This document shows, in pieces, positions 1-5,147 of a stretch of 5,147 nt of DNA. The stretch covers positions 1-5,147 of the forward strand of contig DIZP01000013.1 of assembly GCA_002429375.1 (NCBI GenBank), in the 5' to 3' direction. The notes beneath the pieces are model-generated. The model was not told the DNA's origin. It did not search any database and saw only the letters and a program-made list of their open reading frames with translations. The stretch comes from a bacterium UBA6025. Lineage in GTDB: Bacteria > Patescibacteriota > Saccharimonadia > Saccharimonadales > Saccharimonadaceae. A program made the position numbers and the translations under genes. Position 1 is the stretch's first letter. Each line of letters begins with the position of its first letter.

Positions 1-31
1 GGTGCTTAAAAGGCACCTTTTAGCCAAAAGG
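1..31 (+). promoter_or_regulatory. greA leader with alternative small hairpins (possible upstream terminator / SD-masking stem)
   Basis: Seen directly: GGTGC (1-5) pairs with GCACC (13-17), followed by TTTT (18-21), which resembles a short intrinsic terminator for a gene to the left. CCTTTT (16-21) can instead pair perfectly with AAAAGG (26-31) around a 4-base loop, and that arm contains the core of the greA Shine-Dalgarno site. A second AAAAGG copy (8-13) lies upstream of CCTTTT, so the pairings exclude one another. The stems are short and AT-rich, and the left part is cut by the window edge. A plain terminator, a weak translational attenuator, or chance pairing are all possible. Confidence 0.35.
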
Positions 32-33
32 AA
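28..33 (+). promoter_or_regulatory. Ribosome binding site of greA
   Basis: The purine run AAGGAA matches the anti-Shine-Dalgarno end of 16S rRNA. Its AGGA core ends 10 bases before the ATG at 43, which supports that ATG as the start. Its left half is part of the hairpin arm at 26-31. Confidence 0.7.
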
Positions 34-42
34 GACATTGAA

Positions 43-498
43 ATGAAAAAAATATATCAAATTACTACTACAGGCAAGAAAGAACTTGAGCTAGAGCTCG
101 AGGGTCTTAAGAGTCGCCGTGGCGCCATTGCCGACAAGATTGCTGAAGCGCGTGATTTTGGCGATCTAAGTGAAAATGCCGAGTATGACTCGGCGCGAGA
201 AGAGCAGGGATTGCTGGAAAGCCGTATCGCCGAGATTGAGGATATTCTTCTGAACGCCGACCTTATCAAGACGGGTAGCAAGACCCATGTCGCGCTCGGT
301 AGCAAAGTCGAGCTGACTGACGGTGCAAAGGTAGTCATCTACACCATTGTCGGACCGGTTGAGGCCAATCCACTCGAGGGCAAGGTCAGCAACAAATCGC
401 CAATTGGTGAAGCTGTGTTTGGTAAAAAAGTTGGTGATAGTGCTATGATATCCACTCCTAAGGGCGACGTCACGTACCAAATTATCAATATCGGCTAG
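43..498 (+). CDS. greA: Transcription elongation factor GreA
   Basis: GreA enters the secondary channel of RNA polymerase and stimulates the polymerase's own cleavage of transcript 3' ends in backtracked complexes, rescuing stalled elongation. The 151-residue protein is close to the usual length of about 158. Residues 1-75 form the antiparallel coiled-coil, with the diagnostic loop RDFGDLSENAEY at 37-48. The two tip acids that coordinate the catalytic Mg2+ in E. coli GreA, Asp41 and Glu44, occupy the same numbered positions here. Residues from about 80 to the end form the FKBP-like C-terminal domain, recognisable by the NKSPIGEAVFGKKVGD segment. The ATG at 43 is chosen because it has a Shine-Dalgarno site and gives the usual N-terminus. 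The gene ends in TAG and is followed by a strong hairpin, so it probably forms its own unit or the end of an upstream operon. GreB is less likely because of the overall sequence style and the nearly exact GreA tip motif. Confidence 0.97.
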   Translation: MKKIYQITTTGKKELELELEGLKSRRGAIADKIAEARDFGDLSENAEYDSAREEQGLLESRIAEIEDILLNADLIKTGSKTHVALGSKVELTDGAKVVIYTIVGPVEANPLEGKVSNKSPIGEAVFGKKVGDSAMISTPKGDVTYQIINIG

Positions 499-515
499 TT
501 CGGAGCGATTTTGTG

Positions 516-550
516 CAATTATCCATCGTCAGCTAGGCGGTGGATAATTG
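516..550 (+). terminator. Long hairpin after greA, probable terminator
   Basis: CAATTATCCA (516-525) and TGGATAATTG (541-550) are perfect inverted repeats. Pairing continues inward through 530/536 with two G-U pairs, giving a 15-bp stem closed by a 5-base loop (531-535). It begins 18 bases after the greA stop. The tail TATTTA is only a weak U-tract, so termination may be leaky. The right arm occupies the place where a -35 box for lysS would lie, so the DNA palindrome could also be an operator. Termination is the simpler reading. Confidence 0.55.
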
Positions 551-556
551 TATTTA

Positions 557-565
557 TGCTATACT
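557..565 (+). promoter_or_regulatory. Extended -10 promoter of lysS (leaderless mRNA predicted)
   Basis: TGCTATACT is an extended -10 element (TG, one base, TATACT with 5 of 6 consensus matches). No -35 hexamer is visible 16-18 bases upstream. The expected transcription start is about 572-575, at or just before the lysS ATG at 575. There is no room for a usable Shine-Dalgarno site, so translation probably starts on a leaderless message. Confidence 0.7.
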
Positions 566-574
566 GTAACGGAT

Positions 575-2086
575 ATGGCGACACTAAAAGATTTTCGTGA
601 TGAGCGGCTCAGGAAGCTCGATGAATTAAAGCAAGCGGGGATTAATCCCTATCCGGCGGACAGCCATCGAACGCATGCGACCGGTGATATTACCGCTCGT
701 TTTGATGAACTGCAAGGGCAAACCGCGACCGTTGCGGGTCGGATTGTTGGTATCAGGAAGTTCGGTAAATTAGCCTTCATTATCATCAAGGATTTTAGCG
801 GCGAAATTCAGCTATTCTTTCAAGACGGTCGAGTGGGCGAACGAGATCCAGTGCTTGGCCGACTCAGTATGGCTGACCTGCCGCTGCTTGATACGGGTGA
901 TTTTATCGAAGCATCCGGTGAGATTATAAAAAGCAAGACCGGTGAAATTTCTATTTTCGTGACGACCTTCCGACTTTTGACCAAGGCTCTACGCCCAATG
1001 CCGAGTGCTCAAGAGGGCTTTACAAACAAGGAAGAACGGATGCGCCGCCGCTACGTCGATATGAACGTCAACCAAGACGTGCGCAATCGTTTTGTGCGCC
1101 GCAGTAAGTTCTGGCAAGCCACGCGTGACTATTTGAATCAACATAATTTCATAGAAATTAATATTCCCGTGCTTGAACATACGACCGGAGGAGCCGATGC
1201 GACACCTTTCGTGACCCATATGGATGCTTTGGATCAGGACTTCTACCTGCGCATCAGCCACGAGCTACCTTTGAAGCGCCTACTTGGGGCTGGTTTTGAA
1301 AAAGTCTACGACATTGGTCCACGCTTTCGAAATGAAAATTATAGTGACGAGCATTTACCGGAGCACGTGGCTATGGAGTGGTATTGGGCTTACGCCAATT
1401 GGCAAGACGGTATGCGATTTATGACCGATATGTACAAGTTCACCCTGCAGGCGACCTTCGGAACGCTCGAGTTCGACTTAGGCGGCAAACACGTCGATAT
1501 GAACGTCGACTGGGAGATATGGGATTATGCCACCGTCATCAAGGAGCGTTACGGTATCGATGTCCATGCATCGTCACTTGATGAGGTAAAAAAAGCCCTG
1601 TCTGACAACAAGCTTGAAGTCGAGCAGACGGAGAATAGAGCCCGTGGTATCGACAAGCTTTGGAAAAATATCCGTAAGGACGTGGTCGGTCCGGTTTGGC
1701 TGATTAACACCCCGACATTTATCAGCCCACTGGCTAAGACCAATCCCGACGATGCGCGCGTCGTCCAACGATTCCAGCCTATTATCGCCGGCAGCGAGCT
1801 TGGTAATGGCTTCTCTGAGCTGAATGACCCTGTTGATCAACTGAACCGGTTTGTTGAGCAACAAATGATGCGCGATGGCGGTGATGACGAGGCGATGATG
1901 CTAGATATCGATTATGTCGAGATGCTGGAGTACGGCATGCCACCAGCCTGCGGTTGGGGATTTAGCGAACGGGTATTTTGGATTTTTGAAGACGTGACGG
2001 CTCGTGAGGGTGTCCCTTTTCCTCAACTGCGGAGCGATTACGATGAGGTGACGCGCGCGATTTACCCCCACGTTAAGCTTACATAA
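575..2086 (+). CDS. lysS: Lysine--tRNA ligase, class II (LysRS)
   Basis: Charges tRNA-Lys with lysine using ATP, in the cytoplasm. The 503 residues match the usual length (E. coli LysS has 505). Residues from about 50 to 140 are the OB-fold anticodon-binding domain, with the typical VAGR (53-56) followed by an RKFGK segment and SGEIQLFF. The class II catalytic domain follows: motif 1 around Pro198, then the GGADATPF and YLRIS segments, motif 2 FRNE at 251-254, the SPLAK segment, and FSELNDP. Motif 3 is unusual: GWGFSER (460-466) replaces the common GLGIGIDR, one residue shorter and with Glu for Asp, but it keeps the Arg466 expected to contact ATP. The start is placed at ATG 575. An in-frame TTG at 548 lies inside the terminator-like stem and upstream of the -10 box, so it should not be transcribed from that promoter. 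No T-box leader is present. Confidence 0.96.
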   Translation: MATLKDFRDERLRKLDELKQAGINPYPADSHRTHATGDITARFDELQGQTATVAGRIVGIRKFGKLAFIIIKDFSGEIQLFFQDGRVGERDPVLGRLSMADLPLLDTGDFIEASGEIIKSKTGEISIFVTTFRLLTKALRPMPSAQEGFTNKEERMRRRYVDMNVNQDVRNRFVRRSKFWQATRDYLNQHNFIEINIPVLEHTTGGADATPFVTHMDALDQDFYLRISHELPLKRLLGAGFEKVYDIGPRFRNENYSDEHLPEHVAMEWYWAYANWQDGMRFMTDMYKFTLQATFGTLEFDLGGKHVDMNVDWEIWDYATVIKERYGIDVHASSLDEVKKALSDNKLEVEQTENRARGIDKLWKNIRKDVVGPVWLINTPTFISPLAKTNPDDARVVQRFQPIIAGSELGNGFSELNDPVDQLNRFVEQQMMRDGGDDEAMMLDIDYVEMLEYGMPPACGWGFSERVFWIFEDVTAREGVPFPQLRSDYDEVTRAIYPHVKLT

Positions 2087-2100
2087 TCGAGACAATGTAT

Positions 2101-2109
2101 TGATAGAAT
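2101..2109 (+). promoter_or_regulatory. Candidate extended -10 promoter of the ABC transporter operon
   Basis: TGATAGAAT is an extended -10 element whose hexamer TAGAAT matches the consensus at 5 of 6 bases. It has the same TGnTAnnnT form as the elements before lysS and serS, and no clear -35 box. It lies in an AT-rich 118-bp spacer after lysS and would start transcription near 2116, giving a leader of about 90 nt. A weaker alternative is TGTTAAGAT at 2135-2143, giving a leader of about 55 nt. Confidence 0.5.
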
Positions 2110-2155
2110 TATAAGCATAATCATGACTAATTAATGTTAAGATAGTTGAGTAAAT

Positions 2156-2177
2156 AGCTTTAAACACGGCTTAAGCT
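2156..2177 (+). other. Small stem-loop in the ABC operon leader
   Basis: AGC-T-TTAA (2156-2163) pairs with TTAAGCT (2171-2177) around a 7-base loop, leaving T2159 bulged; seven base pairs in all. No U-tract follows, so it is not a convincing terminator. It lies between both promoter candidates and the Shine-Dalgarno site, but may simply reflect the AT-rich composition. Confidence 0.25.
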
Positions 2178-2192
2178 CACTCAAGTGTAATA

Positions 2193-2198
2193 GAAAGG
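2193..2198 (+). promoter_or_regulatory. Ribosome binding site of the ABC ATPase gene
   Basis: GAAAGG lies six bases before the ATG at 2205. It fixes the start codon and shows that this gene, unlike lysS and serS, has a leadered mRNA. Confidence 0.75.
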
Positions 2199-2204
2199 TA
2201 CGTT

Positions 2205-2888
2205 ATGATTGAAGTACGACATGTCACAAAAACGTACGGTAAAAAGCAAACCGCCTTTACGGCGCTTGATGATATAAATTTTGTCGTTCCCGACGGAGCG
2301 AGCGTGGCTATCGTTGGTAAGTCCGGTTCGGGTAAATCGACTCTGATGCATGTCATGAGCGGCCTTGACCGTCCAGAAGTGGGTGAGGTGATTGTCGATG
2401 GCGTTGATATTTTACAATTGAAGGATAAGGCCGTCGACAGATTTCGATCAGAAAAAATTGGTTTCATCTTTCAGTCTTTTTTTGTACAAGCCAATGAATC
2501 ATCGTTTGAGAACGTGGCGTTGCCGCTGGAAATTGCCAGTAAATCGGCGAGTGTTCGAACCAAACGCGTCGTAGCAGCTCTGCGCGTCGTCGGATTGAGC
2601 GACAAGGAGAAGCAAAAGGCAGGCAACCTATCGGGAGGGCAAAAACAACGTCTGGCAATCGCCCGTGCAATTGTCAATAATCCCCGTATCATTTTTGCCG
2701 ATGAGCCGACGGGTAACTTGGACACCACGACCGGCGCATCGATTGAAAAACTACTCTTCAACCTCAATAAACAGGGTGGTAGCACACTAGTCGTCGTGAC
2801 TCACGACGAGGAACTAGCCGCCAAATGTGACATGCAGATCTATATTAAGGACGGCAAGATTGACCGAATAGTGGAGGCTAAACAATAA
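2205..2888 (+). CDS. ABC transporter ATP-binding protein, MacB/LolD family
   Basis: Cytoplasmic ATPase of a two-gene ABC transporter; ATP binding and hydrolysis drive the permease encoded next to it. All functional motifs of an active nucleotide-binding domain are present in 227 residues, the usual length for a single LolD/MacB-type domain: Walker A GKSGSGKST (38-46), Q-loop Gln90 in IFQS, signature LSGGQ (142-146), Walker B IIFAD with catalytic Glu167 (162-167), D-loop NLD (171-173) and switch His200. The ENVALPLE segment after the Q-loop is typical of the LolD/MacB/FtsE group. The stop overlaps the permease ATG by one base, so the two are almost certainly co-translated and act together. The substrate cannot be read from the ATPase. 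LolD, MacB and antimicrobial-peptide exporters share this architecture, so no gene symbol is given. Confidence 0.93.
   Translation: MIEVRHVTKTYGKKQTAFTALDDINFVVPDGASVAIVGKSGSGKSTLMHVMSGLDRPEVGEVIVDGVDILQLKDKAVDRFRSEKIGFIFQSFFVQANESSFENVALPLEIASKSASVRTKRVVAALRVVGLSDKEKQKAGNLSGGQKQRLAIARAIVNNPRIIFADEPTGNLDTTTGASIEKLLFNLNKQGGSTLVVVTHDEELAAKCDMQIYIKDGKIDRIVEAKQ
2873..2877 (+). promoter_or_regulatory. Ribosome binding site of the permease gene, inside the ATPase gene
   Basis: GGAGG lies 10 bases before the permease ATG at 2888, within the last codons of the ATPase gene. Together with the TAATG stop-start overlap (2886-2890) it indicates translational coupling plus independent ribosome recruitment. 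Confidence 0.7.
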
Positions 2889-4246
2889 TGAAAACTTTTG
2901 ATATCGTCCGTCGGGCTGGTCGTAGCCTGAAGCATGCCAAAGCCCGCACTATTTTGACCAGCCTCGCGATTGCCGTCGGTGCCTTTACGCTGACGCTGGC
3001 GATTGCCGCCGGTGAGGGTGCCAGGCAATACGCCAACACATTGCTAACCACCAATATTGACCCTCAAATTCTGGCCATCGCAAAAGATAAAAGTTTCTTT
3101 TCTGGCGGACAAACCGGTCCTCAAGAGTACGACCCAAATGCCAGTTTATTAACGCGGCCGGCCGGACGCACGGTGATTAAGCAGTTAACTCAAGAGGATA
3201 TCGCTGTCATTGCTGCCCGTAACGATATCGCCAGTGTCAAACCGGCCTATACCATTAACGCGCAGTATATCACTCGTCCAAATCAAAAGAAGTACACTGC
3301 CGACGTGACCCAGTACGATTCGGGTGTTACGCAGTCGGTTGTGGCCGGGGAGCTACCAGCGCTTCGTACCTCAATCGCCGATAACGAGATAGCCTTACCG
3401 GAAGCCTACGTTTCGCTGCTTGGTTTTCACTACGCTCAGGATGCTATCGGCACGACAGTGACGATTCATCTTGAACGAACCCCCACGCCGACACAGGCGC
3501 AAATTCAAGCAGCGCTTACCCAAGGACCGGCCGCACTTCAACAGCTCGGGGTCGCGCAACCAAAAGATGTTCAGTTGAAGGTGGTCGCCATTGTTGGTAA
3601 GTCAGCCACTGCCTTGACGGCAACGTCAAACATCCAAGTCAGTGACATCCAGGCCAGGCAATTGTCTGACTTCAGCACCGAAGGGACCAGTAGCTATCAC
3701 AAATACAGTATTGCCACCGCTAGTGTCAAACAAGGTGTTGATCCCGCCAGTGTAAAACAGGCACTGGTCGCCAAAGGCTACGGTGTCGAGACAGCCAAGG
3801 ACCTGCAGGGGCTACTCTTTACTATCGTTAACATTTTACAGGGTATTGTGATTGGATTCGGCGTTCTCGCTCTTATAACGAGCGTCTTTGGGATTATTAA
3901 CACGCAGTACATTTCAGTTTTGGAACGGACCCGTGAAATAGGTCTGATGAAGGCTTTGGGTATGCGCGGACGTCATGTCAGCCGCTTGTTCCAGTTTGAA
4001 GCGGCCTGGATTGGATTCTTGGGTGGCACGATTGGAGCCCTGGTGGCTGTGGCGGCTGGTCTGGCGCTTAATCCTTGGATAACGAAGCAATTAACCCTGG
4101 GTGACGGCAATTACTTACTGATATTTCAGCCACTTCCGATTGTACTTTTGGTGATTGCCTTGATGGCGATTGCCATGTTGGCGGGTTACTTCCCGGCTCG
4201 TAAAGCAGCCAAACTCGACCCAATCGAAGCACTTCGCACCGAATAA
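2888..4246 (+). CDS. ABC transporter permease, MacB-like with C-terminal FtsX domain
   Basis: Membrane subunit partnering the ATPase just upstream. The 452 residues show the MacB/FtsX layout: a basic N-terminus, membrane helix 1 at about 21-41, a large extracytoplasmic domain (about 45-305), then three helices at about 311-338, 372-394 and 416-435. The cytoplasmic loop after helix 2 has ERTREIGLMKALGM (346-359), the conserved coupling region of this family, and the protein ends with the hallmark PARKAAKLDPIEALRTE. Members of this family usually work as mechanotransmitters or exporters of lipoproteins, peptides or drugs rather than as classical channels. Residues 198-225 form a charge-free stretch rich in Gln, Ala, Thr and Pro inside the outer domain, which looks like a lineage-specific insertion. 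No MacA-like adaptor is encoded beside it, and a TolC-dependent role is unlikely if the host lacks an outer membrane. Substrate unknown. Confidence 0.92.
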   Translation: MKTFDIVRRAGRSLKHAKARTILTSLAIAVGAFTLTLAIAAGEGARQYANTLLTTNIDPQILAIAKDKSFFSGGQTGPQEYDPNASLLTRPAGRTVIKQLTQEDIAVIAARNDIASVKPAYTINAQYITRPNQKKYTADVTQYDSGVTQSVVAGELPALRTSIADNEIALPEAYVSLLGFHYAQDAIGTTVTIHLERTPTPTQAQIQAALTQGPAALQQLGVAQPKDVQLKVVAIVGKSATALTATSNIQVSDIQARQLSDFSTEGTSSYHKYSIATASVKQGVDPASVKQALVAKGYGVETAKDLQGLLFTIVNILQGIVIGFGVLALITSVFGIINTQYISVLERTREIGLMKALGMRGRHVSRLFQFEAAWIGFLGGTIGALVAVAAGLALNPWITKQLTLGDGNYLLIFQPLPIVLLVIALMAIAMLAGYFPARKAAKLDPIEALRTE

Positions 4247-4256
4247 CAGCTAAATT

Positions 4257-4265
4257 TGATACAAT
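4257..4265 (+). promoter_or_regulatory. Extended -10 promoter of serS (leaderless mRNA predicted)
   Basis: TGATACAAT is an extended -10 element (TACAAT, 5 of 6 consensus matches) in the 26-bp gap between the permease and serS. Seven bases separate it from the ATG at 4273, so the normal start of transcription falls on or within one base of the start codon. No Shine-Dalgarno site or -35 box is visible. Confidence 0.7.
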
Positions 4266-4272
4266 AAACACT

Positions 4273-5147
4273 ATGTTAGACATTCGCTTTATCCGAGAAA
4301 ATCCCGCTCTTGTCAAAGAGAACACCAAGAATAAGGGCTACGACGTTAATATCGACGAACTCCTTCGGCAGGACGAAAGTCGGCGCGGCCTTCAACAGAA
4401 AGCCGATGAGTTGCGTGAAAAACGCAATACTATCTCATCGCAACTTCAGGGTGGTAAACCGTCGGATGAGTTGATTGGGCAAGCAAAGTTAATCAAAGAC
4501 GAATTAGCAACCATCGAGCTGGCTCTCCGTGAAGTCGATGAATCATTTATGACTCTGCTCAAACAAGTGCCCAACATCGCAAAGAGTGACGTGCCTATTG
4601 GGGTGACGGAAGACGAAAACGTCGTTACTAAAGTAGTCGGGGAGCCTACGCAGTTCGAGTTTACTCCGCGTTCTCACGCCGACATCGCTTATCAGCGTGG
4701 CTGGCTCGATAAAGAACGGGCTGCGAAAGTCACCGGTAGCCGATTCGCCTACATCAAAGGCGACCTGGTAAAGCTGCAGTTCGCGCTGATCCAGTTCGTG
4801 ATGGATAAGCTAACCGATCAGGCGTTTATCGACGAGGTGATTGCTAAAAACGACCTAAAGGTCAGCAACAAGTTATTTATACCGGTGCTGCCTCCGCTTA
4901 TGCTGCGTACCGAAATGTATGATGCCATGGACCGCTTGGAGCCACGTGACGATCGTTACAAGATTGAAGGTGATGACTTGTGGCTGCAGGGGAGTGCCGA
5001 GCACGTGCTGGGCAGTATGCATGCCGATGAAATTCTTGACGAAGCCGACCTGCCGGTGCGCTACCTTGGGTATGCGACGAGTTTTCGTCGCGAGGCTGGG
5101 ACGTACGGCAAGGATATGGAAGGGATGTTTCGCATGCATCAGTTTGA
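4273..5147 (+). CDS. serS: Serine--tRNA ligase (SerRS), partial, 3' end beyond window
   Basis: Class II enzyme that charges tRNA-Ser (and tRNA-Sec where present) with serine. The open frame runs to the window edge, giving 291 codons of the usual 420-430 or so; motif 3 lies outside. Residues 1 to about 100 are the tRNA-binding domain with the long helical coiled-coil arm, rich in charged residues, starting with the family-typical MLDIRFIRENP. The catalytic domain follows, with a KVTGSRFAYIKGD segment, a FIPVLPPLML segment around motif 1, the serine-binding loop GSAEH (240-244), and motif 2 FRREAG (271-276), then GMFRMHQF. The serine-binding loop has Ser241 where many SerRS have Thr in the Thr-x-Glu motif; the hydroxyl is retained. 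The ATG at 4273 is chosen because it gives the canonical N-terminus and sits at the expected distance from an extended -10 box. Confidence 0.95.
   Translation, partial: MLDIRFIRENPALVKENTKNKGYDVNIDELLRQDESRRGLQQKADELREKRNTISSQLQGGKPSDELIGQAKLIKDELATIELALREVDESFMTLLKQVPNIAKSDVPIGVTEDENVVTKVVGEPTQFEFTPRSHADIAYQRGWLDKERAAKVTGSRFAYIKGDLVKLQFALIQFVMDKLTDQAFIDEVIAKNDLKVSNKLFIPVLPPLMLRTEMYDAMDRLEPRDDRYKIEGDDLWLQGSAEHVLGSMHADEILDEADLPVRYLGYATSFRREAGTYGKDMEGMFRMHQF

Noticed and set aside
548..574. In-frame TTG start adding nine residues to LysRS
   Set aside because: It lies in the 3' arm of the hairpin and upstream of the -10 box, lacks an SD site, and the added residues do not resemble LysRS N-termini; ATG 575 fits better.
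499..574. T-box riboswitch upstream of lysS
   Set aside because: The spacer is only 76 bp and shows none of the conserved T-box elements; the hairpin lies upstream of the predicted RNA start.
989..1261. Antisense open frame inside lysS, and similar minus-strand frames elsewhere, including 2471-2785 and 4873-5139
   Set aside because: They lie opposite strongly conserved genes, their translations show no recognisable domains, and no promoter or RBS supports them.
1378..1581. Plus-strand open frame of 67 codons within lysS in another frame
   Set aside because: Arg-rich shadow of the conserved LysRS catalytic domain with no independent start signals.
4256..4261. TTGATA as a -35 box for a promoter inside serS
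   Set aside because: It overlaps the better extended -10 element, and no -10 hexamer follows at 16-18 bp; it would also start RNA downstream of the serS ATG.
4247..4272. T-box or other leader before serS, or a terminator after the permease
   Set aside because: Only 26 bp are available, with no inverted repeat and no U-tract.
5002..5016. Serine-binding loop Ser-Ala-Glu in place of Thr-x-Glu in SerRS as a loss of function
   Set aside because: Ser keeps the hydroxyl, the surrounding motifs are intact, and from memory this form is common in CPR SerRS.
43..5147. Alternative genetic code (UGA as Gly or Trp)
   Set aside because: All genes read to normal lengths with the standard code, Trp is encoded by TGG, and no in-frame TGA needs to be read through.

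Overview
All genes in this window lie on the plus strand, at roughly 50% GC. It holds four complete genes and one gene cut off by the right edge: greA (transcript-cleavage factor), lysS (class II lysyl-tRNA synthetase), a two-gene MacB/LolD-type ABC transporter (ATPase then FtsX-domain permease), and the first two thirds of serS (seryl-tRNA synthetase). All reading frames use the standard bacterial code. No tRNA, rRNA, CRISPR array or mobile element is visible, and no gene-free stretch exceeds 118 bp.

The organism looks like a Candidate Phyla Radiation (Patescibacteria) bacterium, most likely Candidatus Saccharibacteria. This is an inference from the style of the SerRS and LysRS proteins (SerRS Gly-Ser-Ala-Glu-His serine-binding loop; unusual LysRS motif 3), the ABC exporter lacking a visible MacA partner, the GC content and the standard code (which argues against the UGA-recoding Absconditabacteria and Gracilibacteria). 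I could not run a database search or tree, so the lineage is moderately supported only.

Layout: 1-42 is the greA leader, with small alternative hairpins, one of which covers the ribosome binding site. greA is followed by a long hairpin (516-550), probably its terminator. This abuts an extended -10 promoter (557-565) placed so close to the lysS ATG (575) that the lysS mRNA should be leaderless. After lysS, an AT-rich 118-bp spacer holds another extended -10 candidate and a roughly 90-nt leader with a good Shine-Dalgarno site for the ABC pair. The ABC genes overlap by one base (TAATG) and should be translated together. Only 26 bp separate the permease from serS, and they contain a third extended -10 element with the start codon seven bases downstream, again predicting a leaderless mRNA.

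The main point of interest is therefore regulatory. Three promoters share the form TGnTAnnnT with no recognisable -35 box. The two aminoacyl-tRNA synthetase genes seem to be leaderless, while greA and the ABC genes carry Shine-Dalgarno sites. The gene content itself is mostly housekeeping. I see no convincing new multi-gene system.
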